Positions 41,134 to 49,421 of a DNA stretch of 64,000 bases are shown one piece after another (position 1 is the first letter of the stretch; each line of letters opens with the position of its first letter). The position numbers were made by a program, and so were the translations under genes. The notes beneath the pieces are model-generated. The model ran no database searches, was not told where the DNA came from, and saw only the letters and a list, made by a program, of their open reading frames with translations. Source of the DNA: Glycomyces harbinensis. GTDB lineage: Bacteria; Actinomycetota; Actinomycetes; Mycobacteriales; Micromonosporaceae. Location of the stretch: positions 62,001 through 126,000 of the forward strand of contig NZ_FNAD01000004.1 of NCBI RefSeq assembly GCF_900101745.1. Reading direction: 5' to 3'.

Positions 41134-42815
41134 GCGCACTTCTCGTTGTGGCCGTGGGCGTTCCGCTCATCGGGGCGGTGCTGGTCTGGGCTTGGCAGCA
41201 CAAGGCGTTCGCGCATTGGATCGGCGTCGCGGCCGCCGCACTCGGCCTCGCGGCGGCCGCGGTGCTGCCGCTCGGGCGCGCCGACGGCACCCGGATGCTC
41301 GACAGCGGCCGATTCACCAGCGGCTGGTGGCACGAGTTCGACGCCGCCTGGGCCCCCTCACTGCACCTGGACTTCTCGCTGGCCGTGGACGGCGTCTCCT
41401 GGCCGCTGATCCTGCTGACCGCGCTCCTCGGCCTCCTCTGCTGCGTCCACAACGCGGCGGTGATCGAGCGCGGCAAGACGGCCCCGCAGCCGCGCGAAGC
41501 GACTGCGACTGCGACTGCGACTGCGACTGCGACTGCGACTGCCGAACATCACACTTCAGCTCCCCTTCAGGTTCCCGCCGCTACCGTTGAAACCGGGGGC
41601 CCTTTCCCGGCGGCGGACCAGGCCCGCGGCGTGCCCGCCGCATCGGGCCGCTTGCACCCCGGCCGCTTCGACCCCGGCACCGCCCGGCCGTCGCCGACCC
41701 TGACTTCACTGCTCCTCGCCGTGCAGGCCGCCTCAACGCTGGTGTTCCTGTCGGACAACCTCATCCTGTTCTTCATCGCCTTCGAAGCGGTCCTGCTGCC
41801 CATGTGGGCGATCATCCACCGCTACGGCGACCCGGCCGCCCGGCGCCACGCGGCCGCCAAGTTCGCGCTGTTCACCGTCGCCGGCTCGCTCCTCATGGCC
41901 ACCGGCCTGTTCGTCGCCGTCGCCGACGCCGGGACCGCCGACCTCGGCGCGATCATCACCGCCGGAGGCGTCTCCGACGACGTCTCGCTGCTCGTGTTCA
42001 CCCTGCTCGCCACCGGATTCGCGGTCAAAGCACCACTGTGGCCGCTCCACTCGTGGCTGCCCGACGCGCACACCGCCGCACCCACCGTCGGCTCGGTCCT
42101 CCTCGCGGGCGTGCTGCTCAAACTCGGCACGTACGGCCTCATCCGCGTCGCCGGAGGCCTCGCCCCCGACGGCGCCGCCGACGCCGCACCCGTACTGGCG
42201 GTGCTCGCCGCGCTCGGCATCATCGTCGCCGGACTCGTGTGCCTGGGACTACCCGAGATCAAACGCCTCATCGCGTACTCCTCGGTGGGCCACATGGGAT
42301 TCGTGGTTCTCGCATTCGCGGCCGGAACCGAGGCGGGCGTGCGGGCGGCCCTGTTCGGGAACCTCGCGCACGGCCTGGTCACGCCGCTCCTGTTCTTCCT
42401 CGCCGGAGCCCTCAAGTCCCGCACGCACACCGGGAGGCTCGCCGAACTCGGCGGCCTTCGCCTGGCCGCACCGATGCTCGCCGGGCTCTTCGGGTTCGCG
42501 GCGCTCGCGTCGCTGGGCCTGCCGGGCCTCGCGGGATTCTGGGGCGAGGCGTTCACCGTCTACGCCGCCGCCGAACGCGGCGGCGCCTGGCTGGCGCTCG
42601 CCGCGGTGGCGGCCTTCGGCGCGTTCCTGGCCGCCGCCTACCTGCTGCGGATGCTCAAACGTGTCAGCCACGGCCCGGTCGCGCCCGCGATCGCCGGCAT
42701 CGGCGACGCCTCGGCGGCCGAGATCGCGGTCTGGTCCCCGCTCGTGGCCGGGACGCTGCTGCTCGGCCTGATGCCGGGCCCGCTGCTGGCCCTGTTCGCG
42801 GAAGGGCTGCTGTAG
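41130..42815 (+). CDS. nuoM: NADH-quinone oxidoreductase subunit M-like with hydrophilic insertion
   Basis: A 561-residue antiporter-type subunit. NuoM features: the amphipathic start LLVVAVGVPLIGAVLVW, FSLAVDGVSWPLILLTALLG, FEAVLLPMWAII with the key Glu, VKAPLWPLHSWLPDAHTAAP with the key Lys, and SSVGHMGFVVLAFA. Between helices 3 and 4, at about residues 117-180, there is a roughly 65-residue hydrophilic insertion not expected in the family. It begins with an (Ala-Thr)7 run coded by seven GACTGC hexamers (41501-41542) and continues Pro/Gly/Ala-rich. It may disturb or decorate a loop. The ATG overlaps the stop of the repeat frame (ATGA). Confidence 0.85.
   Translation: MSALLVVAVGVPLIGAVLVWAWQHKAFAHWIGVAAAALGLAAAAVLPLGRADGTRMLDSGRFTSGWWHEFDAAWAPSLHLDFSLAVDGVSWPLILLTALLGLLCCVHNAAVIERGKTAPQPREATATATATATATATAEHHTSAPLQVPAATVETGGPFPAADQARGVPAASGRLHPGRFDPGTARPSPTLTSLLLAVQAASTLVFLSDNLILFFIAFEAVLLPMWAIIHRYGDPAARRHAAAKFALFTVAGSLLMATGLFVAVADAGTADLGAIITAGGVSDDVSLLVFTLLATGFAVKAPLWPLHSWLPDAHTAAPTVGSVLLAGVLLKLGTYGLIRVAGGLAPDGAADAAPVLAVLAALGIIVAGLVCLGLPEIKRLIAYSSVGHMGFVVLAFAAGTEAGVRAALFGNLAHGLVTPLLFFLAGALKSRTHTGRLAELGGLRLAAPMLAGLFGFAALASLGLPGLAGFWGEAFTVYAAAERGGAWLALAAVAAFGAFLAAAYLLRMLKRVSHGPVAPAIAGIGDASAAEIAVWSPLVAGTLLLGLMPGPLLALFAEGLL
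41501..41542 (+). repeat. hexanucleotide microsatellite in nuoM, (GACTGC)7
   Basis: Seven perfect GACTGC units, 42 bp, coding alternating Ala and Thr. Copy-number change would keep the reading frame. Confidence 0.95.
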
Positions 42816-42920
42816 ATGGACGGCGAAACGATGGCACGGGACACTGCCCGGCCGGTCGGCCGCCTCGCGGGCCCGCCCGCACCAGGCTGCACGTCGCGCC
42901 CGATGAACGCGGGGGCGTGA
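42816..42920 (+). CDS. possible 34-residue ORF between nuoM and nuoN
   Basis: A short frame (ATG directly after the nuoM TAG, TGA 3 nt before the nuoN ATG) fills the gap. The product would begin MDGETMARDTARPVGRLAGP. There is no ribosome site of its own, so it could only be translated by re-initiation. It has no family resemblance; it may be spacer DNA. Confidence 0.25.
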   Translation: MDGETMARDTARPVGRLAGPPAPGCTSRPMNAGA

Positions 42921-42923
42921 GCG

Positions 42924-44531
42924 ATGCAGGTGCAGACGATCGACCACGCGGCCCTGCTGCCGCTGTACCTCGCCGCGGCGTCCGCGGTACTGGCGCTGTT
43001 CGCGGGCCGGTTCGCCAAGGCCGCCATGATGATCGGGCTCACGGCCGCGGCAATCGCGGCGGTCTGGGTCGGCGTCGGGCCCGACCGGGCCGCGTTCAAC
43101 GTCGGCGAATGGCACTCCTATGTGGCCGACGACCCGGCGATGGGCGCGGCGGCGCTGTTCGCCGCCGTCACGGTCCTCGTCGCGGGCATCAGCGGCCGTC
43201 AGGCGGGCGAGTACTGGTTCCTCCTGGCCGCCTCGGCGTCCGGCGGCATCGCGCTCGCGGGTTCTCGCGACCTGATCTCGCTGATCGTGGCGCTGGAGAC
43301 GCTGACCGTGCCGCTGTACGTGCTGGTGACGAAACCGGGACGGGACGGCGCCGAGGCCGGGGTGACGTTCCTGATCTCCTCGATCACCGCGTCCGCGACC
43401 GCGCTCATGGGCGCGGCGCTGCTGTACTCGGCCGCGGGAACGGTGCACCTCGGCGGACTCCCGGCGGGGCTGGCCGACGCGGACGCGGGCCTGACGGCCG
43501 CCGGGGTCGCGCTGCTCCTGGGCGGGCTGGCGTTCAAGCTGGCCGCCGCGCCGCTCCACGCATGGGCGCCGCTGGTCCTCGAACGCGCGCCGCTGCCGAT
43601 CGCGACCTACCTGGCGAGCGCCTCCAAGCTCGGCGGCGCGCTCGCGATCGTCTGGCTAGTCCACTTCGGACTCACTCCGGGCGCCGGGGCCTTCGGCGAC
43701 CTGCTTCCGCCGCCCGAGGGCTTCCCGAGCGCGCCCGTCGCGCAACGCAGCGCCGGGATCGTGCTGGCGGCGTTGAGCGTCGCCTCGATCGCGGTCGGGA
43801 ACCTCGCCGCGCTGGCGCAGCGCCGCACGGTGCCGCTGCTGGCGTGGTCGGGCGTGGCCCACGCCGGGTACGTGCTCGCACCGCTCGCGGTCATCACCAC
43901 GGCCGACGGCCGGGAGGAGGCCGGGGCCGCGGCTTCGGCGGCGCTGGCGTACGCGGTGCTCTTCGTGCTCCTGGAAGCCGGGGCCTTCACGGCCCTGACC
44001 GCCGTCCGCCCGGGAAGCGGAGATTTCCTCGCCTCGGAGGAAGGTCGTACCCCCGAGGCAGACTTGAAAGCCGGGGGTCCCCCCGTGCCCGATTTGAAGG
44101 CTGATGCCCCGGTTTCGGGTCTTACCGCCGGGCACCGTCGGACCCTTGCGGCACCGGATCGGCTCGGCGACGGCGGGCGCATCTCCGAGCTGACCGGGCT
44201 CTGGCGCACCGCGCCGCTGCCCGCCTCGCTCCTCCTCTTCTCCGTCATCGGGCTCGCCGGGCTGCCGCCCGCGCTCGCGGGGACGTTCGCCAAGGTCGCG
44301 ATCCTCGAAGTGCTCGCCTCCTCGGCCGTCTGGCTCGCCGTGATAGTCGCCGCCGGGGCCGTCGTCGGGCTCGCCTACTACCTGCCGCTCGCGCGCACCC
44401 TCCTCCTCGGCCGCCCCGCCACCCTCGCCGGGGGCCGCTTCGCCATCGCGGTCGCCGCAATCGGCCTCGCCCTCCTCGCGGCCTCCCTCGCGCCGCAGCT
44501 CGTGTTGGAGTTCACGTCCGTTTTGCAGTAA
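42924..44531 (+). CDS. nuoN: NADH-quinone oxidoreductase subunit N-like with insertion
   Basis: A 535-residue antiporter-type subunit. NuoN features: the central segment LAGSRDLISLIVALETLTVPLY with Glu, LLLGGLAFKLAAAPLHAWAP with the key Lys, LLAWSGVAHAGYVLAPLA and the C-terminal GLAGLPPALAGTFAKV. Between the helices at about residues 370 and 420 is a hydrophilic insertion of about 50 residues (PEADLKAGGPPVPDLKADAP) with a short DLKA duplication, unusual for the family. The DNA there (near 44055-44110) contains TTGAAAGCCGGGGGTCC, which nearly matches a stretch in the nuoM insertion (TTGAAACCGGGGGCCC, near 41588). Confidence 0.85.
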   Translation: MQVQTIDHAALLPLYLAAASAVLALFAGRFAKAAMMIGLTAAAIAAVWVGVGPDRAAFNVGEWHSYVADDPAMGAAALFAAVTVLVAGISGRQAGEYWFLLAASASGGIALAGSRDLISLIVALETLTVPLYVLVTKPGRDGAEAGVTFLISSITASATALMGAALLYSAAGTVHLGGLPAGLADADAGLTAAGVALLLGGLAFKLAAAPLHAWAPLVLERAPLPIATYLASASKLGGALAIVWLVHFGLTPGAGAFGDLLPPPEGFPSAPVAQRSAGIVLAALSVASIAVGNLAALAQRRTVPLLAWSGVAHAGYVLAPLAVITTADGREEAGAAASAALAYAVLFVLLEAGAFTALTAVRPGSGDFLASEEGRTPEADLKAGGPPVPDLKADAPVSGLTAGHRRTLAAPDRLGDGGRISELTGLWRTAPLPASLLLFSVIGLAGLPPALAGTFAKVAILEVLASSAVWLAVIVAAGAVVGLAYYLPLARTLLLGRPATLAGGRFAIAVAAIGLALLAASLAPQLVLEFTSVLQ

Positions 44532-44605
44532 TTTCCCAGCTTGTGGCGAAATACTGGCCGTAACCAGGACGTTGCTTTTCCCACCAGGAGGGAAACCCAA
44601 CCACC

Positions 44606-45469
44606 ATGAAGCACCACAACGGCCTCAAAACGGCGGTGCTGCTCGGCGCCATGTCCGCGCTCGTCATCGCGATCGGCTACGCGCTCGGCGGCTCCACCGG
44701 CATCCTCATCGCCGCGGTCATCGCCGTCGGCATGAACGCCTACGCCTATTTCAACTCCGACAAGATCGCCCTGCGCGCCATGCGGGCCCGGCCGGTCACC
44801 GAAGCGCAGGCCCCGCAGCTGTACGCGACGGTCCGCGAGCTGGCGCAGCGCGCCGGCCAGCCGATGCCGCGCCTCTACGTCTCACCGACGCCGCAGCCGA
44901 ACGCGTTCGCCACGGGCCGCAACCCCGAGAACGCCGCGGTCGCCGTCACCGAGGGCATCCTGCGCCTGCTCACGCCCGCCGAGCTGCGGGCCGTGATCGG
45001 GCACGAGCTGTCGCACGTCTACAACCGCGACATCCTCATCTCCTCGGTCGCCGGGGCGCTCGCCAGCATCATCACCATGCTCGCGAACCTCGCGATCTTC
45101 CTGCCGTTCTTCGCCTCCGACGACGAGGACCGGCCCAACCCGCTGGTCCTGCTGCTGACGATGATCCTCGGCCCCCTCGCGGCCGGGCTCATTCAGATGG
45201 CCGTCTCGCGCTCGCGCGAATACGAGGCCGACGCCTCGGGCGCGCGCCTCACCGGCGACCCGCTGGCCCTCGCCAGCGCCCTGGAGAAGATCTCCGCGGG
45301 CGTCGACCGGTTCCCGGCGCGCACCGACAGCCGCGTCGCCGAGCAGTCGCACCTGATGATCGAGTCGCCGCTGCGCGGCCGGGGCCTCACGAGCCTGTTC
45401 TCGACCCACCCGCCGACCGCCGAGCGCGTCAAGCGCCTGCGGGAGATGGCCCGCGGCGTCGTCCGCTAG
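44606..45469 (+). CDS. htpX: membrane zinc metalloprotease HtpX
   Basis: A 287-residue M48 protease of normal length. It has two N-terminal helices (about 10-50), the zinc motif HELSH at about residue 133 with the third ligand Glu in [11 protein letters not shown], and two central helices (about 148-200). It would degrade misfolded membrane proteins under stress. AGGAGGG lies 15-20 nt before the ATG, an unusually wide spacing. The stop is followed by a strong palindromic terminator with a T-run. Confidence 0.93.
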   Translation: MKHHNGLKTAVLLGAMSALVIAIGYALGGSTGILIAAVIAVGMNAYAYFNSDKIALRAMRARPVTEAQAPQLYATVRELAQRAGQPMPRLYVSPTPQPNAFATGRNPENAAVAVTEGILRLLTPAELRAVIGHELSHVYNRDILISSVAGALASIITMLANLAIFLPFFASDDEDRPNPLVLLLTMILGPLAAGLIQMAVSRSREYEADASGARLTGDPLALASALEKISAGVDRFPARTDSRVAEQSHLMIESPLRGRGLTSLFSTHPPTAERVKRLREMARGVVR

Positions 45470-45492
45470 ACCGAATGCGTTCGGGCACACCG

Positions 45493-45525
45493 AAAGCCGC
45501 GCCGGCAATTGCCGGCGCGGCTTTT
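45493..45525. terminator. htpX terminator
   Basis: 32-nt perfect palindrome AAAGCCGCGCCGGCAA with its mirror, plus TTTT, between htpX (+) and the DUF2516 gene (-). Bidirectional. Confidence 0.88.
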
Positions 45526-45572
45526 CGCTGAAGTCAGAAATCGCCCGGACCCGGGTCCGCCGCGACGTCGCG

Positions 45573-45890
45573 TCAGTAGGCGCTGCCGCCGATGTCCTTG
45601 ATGCCGCTGCGGACATCCAGGAGGTAGACCAGGGCGGCCGCGATGGCGACGAGGGCGAACAGGTTCAACCGGGCGTATCCGCCGAAGAGCAGCGCGAGAA
45701 CCAGGCTGATGACCAGGATCCCGAGCCAGGCGCCCTTCGACAGGGTGCCGACGGCACTGAAGGCGTCGGGCTTCTGCACCGCGCAGTGGATGCAGGCGAT
45801 CAGGGACAGGAGCGCGCCCCCGTAACCGATGATCTGCGAGATCACGCCACGGACCTCGAAGGCGAACGCGACAGTTGCGAACTCTGGCAT
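45573..45890 (-). CDS. DUF2516 family membrane protein
   Basis: A 105-residue protein with three or four helices (about 14-34, 50-69, 73-90). The layout, with IHCAVQKPDAFSAVGTLSKG between helix 1 and 2, matches actinobacterial DUF2516 proteins, of unknown function. TAGGCT lies 6 nt before the ATG, so the mRNA is probably leaderless. Confidence 0.75.
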   Translation of the reverse strand: MPEFATVAFAFEVRGVISQIIGYGGALLSLIACIHCAVQKPDAFSAVGTLSKGAWLGILVISLVLALLFGGYARLNLFALVAIAAALVYLLDVRSGIKDIGGSAY

Positions 45891-45896
45891 GTGGCC

Positions 45897-45902
45897 AGCC
45901 TA
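45897..45902 (-). promoter_or_regulatory. -10 of a leaderless promoter (DUF2516)
   Basis: TAGGCT on the minus strand, 6 nt before the ATG at 45890. Confidence 0.5.
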
Positions 45903-45933
45903 CCCGCAGGTACTCGGAAGCCGGTCGCCTCGG

Positions 45934-46035
45934 CTACTTGCCGAGCTTGCGACGCTGAACGCGGGTCTTGCGAAGCAGCTTGCGGTGCTTCTTCTTCGCC
46001 ATGCGCTTGCGCCGCTTCTTGATGACCGAGCCCAT
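45934..46035 (-). CDS. bS22-like small ribosomal protein (AURKAIP1/COX24 domain)
   Basis: A 33-residue, extremely basic protein starting [20 protein letters not shown] and ending RRKLGK. This is the conserved actinobacterial small-subunit protein described as bS22, with the AURKAIP1/COX24 signature, equivalent to mycobacterial Rv0500B. It binds 16S rRNA in the small subunit. GAGGAAG lies 4 nt before the ATG. The adjacent upstream HTH gene has the same order as Rv0500A-Rv0500B. Confidence 0.92.
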   Translation of the reverse strand: MGSVIKKRRKRMAKKKHRKLLRKTRVQRRKLGK

Positions 46036-46130
46036 AGAGCTTCCTCACAGATGTTCACTAGACAATACTTAGAGCCCGACAAGCCTAACTCGCGCTACCG
46101 GCGGCCCCCGCGCCGGGCGAGTCCGACCGA

Positions 46131-46163
46131 AGGCCCCGTCACAGCTCGCGCGTGGCGGGGCCT
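46131..46163 (-). terminator. terminator of the HTH gene
   Basis: 12-bp stem AGGCCCCGTCAC with GTGGCGGGGCCT (one mismatch), 17 nt past the HTH stop on the minus strand. Confidence 0.6.
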
Positions 46164-46179
46164 CGAAGGACGAGCGAGG

Positions 46180-46383
46180 TCACTCGTCGGTCTGGAGGGC
46201 CTCGGAGAGGTAGGTCTTCACGGCGCTCTCGGGGACGCGGAAGGAGCGCCCCACCCGCACCGCCGCGATCTCACCGTTGTGGACGAGCCGGTACACCGTC
46301 ATCTTCGAGACGCGCATCAACTCGGCCACTTCCGTCACCGTCAAGAACTTGACCTCGTCGAGGAGGTCCCCGGGTTCGCTCAT
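46180..46383 (-). CDS. excisionase-type HTH DNA-binding protein (MerR/BldC-like)
   Basis: A 67-residue winged-HTH protein (KFLTVTEVAELMRVSKMTVY, then RLVHNGEIAAVRVGRSFRVP). Despite the excisionase label no phage genes are nearby; it is the conserved actinobacterial neighbour of bS22 (Rv0500A type). The ATG at 46383 is preferred over the one at 46419 because it begins the conserved part (MSEPGDLLDEVKFL). Its targets are unknown. Confidence 0.85.
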   Translation of the reverse strand: MSEPGDLLDEVKFLTVTEVAELMRVSKMTVYRLVHNGEIAAVRVGRSFRVPESAVKTYLSEALQTDE

Positions 46384-46581
46384 GTGTCTCACCGTTCTGT
46401 CGAGGGCTGTTGCGAGCACTTATGCAAGGACGTGGGGTTGTGTGATGTATTAGAGGTGCGGTGGACGCGAATGCCCATATGAACCGAAACAAGCCGGTCG
46501 TCACTAAGCGTGACGTTGATGTATTTCGATTGGGATGTTGCTCATGTTACGGCAGTCCGCGCCACCCGGCAACACCCGATC

Positions 46582-48324
46582 TCACACGGTCTGGGCAATG
46601 AAGGCCGTAATCTCCTCCATCAGATCGGCATAGCTCTTGCCGTAGACGGTCTCGGCCGCGTCGACCGCAGGCGTGCCCTCACGCGCGGTCATCCCGAAGA
46701 ACTCGCTGAACTTCTCGACCCCGTACTCGTCGATGACGTAGTGGACGCCGAGGAACCCGCACCCGTACTTGCCCGAGCCGGCGAGGGTGTCGTCCTCTTC
46801 GCCCGGCGGGAGGATGTCGGTCGCGCAGCCGCCCTGGTCGACGTAGTCGCGCACGTCCCACATCCGGTCGTAGTCCTCGAGGGCCCGGTCGCCGTGGTCG
46901 ATGTACTCGGCGACGCCCTCGACCATCCACCAGGTGTCGTCGGCGTAGCGCTCGGACGGCGCGGCCCACAGGGTCACGGCGTGGCCGAGCTCGTGGCGGA
47001 TGACGCTGGTGAGGCCCTCGTTCCAGCCGGTGCGGTCGACGCCCATGACGGTGGCGTAGGTCGACGGCTCGCGCACGCCGTTGTTGGTGCCGGTGAGGGG
47101 CAGGGCGAAGCCGAGGACGTCCTCGGAGTCCCAGCCGCTGCCGAACCAGGTGTCGAACTCCTCGTCGCTGGCGATGTAGATGACGTACCGGTCGGGCTTC
47201 TCCCAGTAGGCCCACTCGTCGGCGTTCGCCGCGGCGGCCTCGGAGACCTCCAGGGCCTCGTCGAGGCGGGCGGCCATCGAGGCCGGGACGGCGGTGACGG
47301 TGCGCTCGCCGACGGCCGCGACCAGGTCGGTGACCTCCCACGGGTGCGGGCCCTGCCCGTACTCGGAGTCGGCGACCTCGATCATCGTCATGCCCTCGTC
47401 CCCGGCGCGCCAGCGGGTGTCGAAGACGATGTCGGCGGCCTTGCAGGTGTCGGCGGGCTCGACGAAGCAGTAGGAGAGCGCGACCGAGATGTCGTAGAGG
47501 GGCACCGCGCCGGAGGCGTCCTCCAGGGGGCCCGAGGTGATCGTGTAGTCGAAGCGGGAGACCTGCATGGACGTGAGCGAGTCGAACCGGCCGGTCATCT
47601 TCTCGTGCAGGGTCGGGTCGTAGGCCGCGAGCCAGCCCTCGAGGCTGCCGTTGAGCAGCGACTCGGCCTGGGCGTCGAGCGTGAGCTGGGCCTGCTCCCT
47701 GAGGTAGGCGAGGATCTCCGACTCGGGCGCGTTCGGTCCGGGGCTGGGGACCGTGCCCTCGCCGGGCTGGACGGCGAGGCCCTCGATGCTGCCGGTCTCG
47801 GCGGCGGGCATGGCCGGGCGCCAGCCGTTGACGAGCGCCCCGGCGAACACGGAGGTGGCGACCAGGAGGACCACGATGAAGACGGTGGCCAGGCGGGAGC
47901 GCTTGGGGTCGGGGCGCGGCGCGTAGTAGGCGAGCGGCCGGGGCGGGCCGGGCCAGGGGGGCATCGCGCTGACCGGGACGGGGCCCGGCGGCATCGCGCC
48001 GGGCGGGACGGGTCCGCGCGGGCCCATCTGCCCGGGGTGGGCCATGCCCGGGTGGGCCATGCCGGGCGGCGCCATGTCGATCGGGAGCGCCGAGGGCGGG
48101 GCGGTCGGCTCGGGCATCGGCACGGCCGGGGACGCCTGGGGCATGGGCGCGCCGCCCTCGGCGGCCTGCGGGAGGACCGGTTCGGGGGAGGCGGGACGCG
48201 GCGCCTCGGGCGCGGGCCGCTGGCCGGGCACCAGAGGAGCGGGGCCGTGCGGGGCGGGCCGGGATTCGCCGGGGTGGCCGCGCTCGGAAGAGTCCGGGGT
48301 GAAGTCCTCGGGGGCTTGAGTCAC
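46582..48324 (-). CDS. membrane-anchored putative zinc metallopeptidase (HELGH)
   Basis: A 580-residue protein. The first 140 residues are cytoplasmic and Pro/Met/Gly-rich with PPGMAHPGMAHPGQMGPRGP-like repeats. One helix is at about 147-168. The extracytoplasmic part has a spacer domain (about 200-330) and a peptidase-like domain (about 335-580). The latter carries the zinc motif HELGHAVTLW and, 25 residues on, the gluzincin Glu motif VEGVAEYID. Two Cys pairs are likely in disulphides. The substrate is unknown. It starts at GTG 48324 with TACAGT 7 nt upstream, a leaderless arrangement. Confidence 0.7.
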   Translation of the reverse strand: MTQAPEDFTPDSSERGHPGESRPAPHGPAPLVPGQRPAPEAPRPASPEPVLPQAAEGGAPMPQASPAVPMPEPTAPPSALPIDMAPPGMAHPGMAHPGQMGPRGPVPPGAMPPGPVPVSAMPPWPGPPRPLAYYAPRPDPKRSRLATVFIVVLLVATSVFAGALVNGWRPAMPAAETGSIEGLAVQPGEGTVPSPGPNAPESEILAYLREQAQLTLDAQAESLLNGSLEGWLAAYDPTLHEKMTGRFDSLTSMQVSRFDYTITSGPLEDASGAVPLYDISVALSYCFVEPADTCKAADIVFDTRWRAGDEGMTMIEVADSEYGQGPHPWEVTDLVAAVGERTVTAVPASMAARLDEALEVSEAAAANADEWAYWEKPDRYVIYIASDEEFDTWFGSGWDSEDVLGFALPLTGTNNGVREPSTYATVMGVDRTGWNEGLTSVIRHELGHAVTLWAAPSERYADDTWWMVEGVAEYIDHGDRALEDYDRMWDVRDYVDQGGCATDILPPGEEDDTLAGSGKYGCGFLGVHYVIDEYGVEKFSEFFGMTAREGTPAVDAAETVYGKSYADLMEEITAFIAQTV

Positions 48325-48331
48325 GTTCGCA

Positions 48332-48337
48332 ACTGTA
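48332..48337 (-). promoter_or_regulatory. -10 of a leaderless promoter (metallopeptidase)
   Basis: TACAGT on the minus strand, 7 nt before the GTG at 48324. Confidence 0.4.
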
Positions 48338-48470
48338 GTCGCCGATCGCTACCCGCGCGAGACGCGAGGAGGCCGTGTGCGCTGGGCGTCCAGCCGGTGA
48401 CGGCCCTTGCGACGCTGCTCACGGCCGCGGGCCGGAGCAGGGGTGCGTTCCGGCCCGCGTTGCGAGCTTT

Positions 48471-49391
48471 CTAAGACTTCGTCCACAGTGACCGGGCGAA
48501 GACCGCGAGGTTCGCGGGGCGCTCGGCCATGCGGCGCATGAGGTAGCCGTACCACTGGTCGCCGTAGGGCACGTAGACGCGCATCCGGTAGCCCTCGGCC
48601 GCGAGCCGCAACTGCTCGGCGGTGCGGATGCCGTAGAGCATCTGGAACTCGAAGGAGTCCTTGTCGCGGTCGTACCAGCGGGCCCGGTCGATGCCGATCT
48701 CGATCAGGCGCGGGTCGTGGGTCGCGAGCATCGGGAAACCCTCGCCGGCCATGAGCGCGTTGATGCAGCGCACATAGGAGCGGTCGACGTCGAGGCTGCG
48801 CTGGTAGGCGACCGACTCGGGCTCCTTGTAGGCGCCCTTGCACAGGCGGATGCGCGACCCCGGCGTCGCATGGGCCTTGCAGTCGTCCTCGGTGCGGCGC
48901 AGGTACGCCTGGAGCACCGCGCCGGTGGACTCGAAGTCGGCGCGCAGGCGCTGGACGATCTCCAGGGTCGAGTCGGTGACCGTGTGGTCCTCCATGTCGA
49001 CGGTGACCGTGGTCCCGGCGTCGGCGGCGGCCTCGCAGATCTCGCGGGCGCGGTCGTACGCGAGGTCGGCGTCGATGCGCTGGCCGAGCGCGGAGAGCTT
49101 GACGCTGACCTCGGCGGACCGGGACAGCCCTTCGCCCTTGAGGGCGGCCAGGAGGTTCAGGTACTCGTCGCGGGTCGCGTCGGCCTGCTCGACGACGACG
49201 GTGTCCTCGCCGAGGTAGTCGAGCGTGGCGAGCAGCCCGTCGGCGGCGAGTGTGCGGGTCGTGGCGACCGCGTGGGCCGTGGTCTCGCCGGCGACGTAGC
49301 GGCGGACGAGCGACCGCGTGACCGGCGCGGTGCCGACGAGGCGCTCGATCTTCGATGACCGGGCGGCGGCGAGGATGACAGAACGCAGCAT
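48471..49391 (-). CDS. proline dehydrogenase
   Basis: A 306-residue FAD-dependent proline dehydrogenase, the monofunctional actinobacterial type. Core motifs: VSVKLSALGQRID, RIRLCKGAYKEPESVAYQRS, PMLATHDPRLIE, FEFQMLYGIR and the C-terminal RVYVPYGDQWYGYLMRRMAE. It oxidises proline to pyrroline-5-carboxylate. No P5C dehydrogenase gene is adjacent. TACGCT lies 6 nt before the ATG, so its own leaderless promoter sits in the 30-bp gap after the glycosyltransferase gene. Confidence 0.92.
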   Translation of the reverse strand: MLRSVILAAARSSKIERLVGTAPVTRSLVRRYVAGETTAHAVATTRTLAADGLLATLDYLGEDTVVVEQADATRDEYLNLLAALKGEGLSRSAEVSVKLSALGQRIDADLAYDRAREICEAAADAGTTVTVDMEDHTVTDSTLEIVQRLRADFESTGAVLQAYLRRTEDDCKAHATPGSRIRLCKGAYKEPESVAYQRSLDVDRSYVRCINALMAGEGFPMLATHDPRLIEIGIDRARWYDRDKDSFEFQMLYGIRTAEQLRLAAEGYRMRVYVPYGDQWYGYLMRRMAERPANLAVFARSLWTKS

Positions 49392-49397
49392 GAGTGC

Positions 49398-49403
49398 AGC
49401 GTA
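49398..49403 (-). promoter_or_regulatory. -10 of a leaderless promoter (proline dehydrogenase)
   Basis: TACGCT on the minus strand, exactly 6 nt before the ATG at 49391. Confidence 0.5.
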
Positions 49404-49421
49404 ACCGCACGGCGTTCCGGA

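Noticed and set aside
41501..41542. Phase variation of nuoM through the repeat
   Set aside because: The unit is six bases, so gain or loss keeps the frame; on/off switching is not expected, only loop-length change.
46180..46383. Excisionase label suggesting a prophage or integrative element
   Set aside because: No integrase, att repeat or phage gene is nearby, and the HTH-bS22 order is conserved core actinobacterial synteny.
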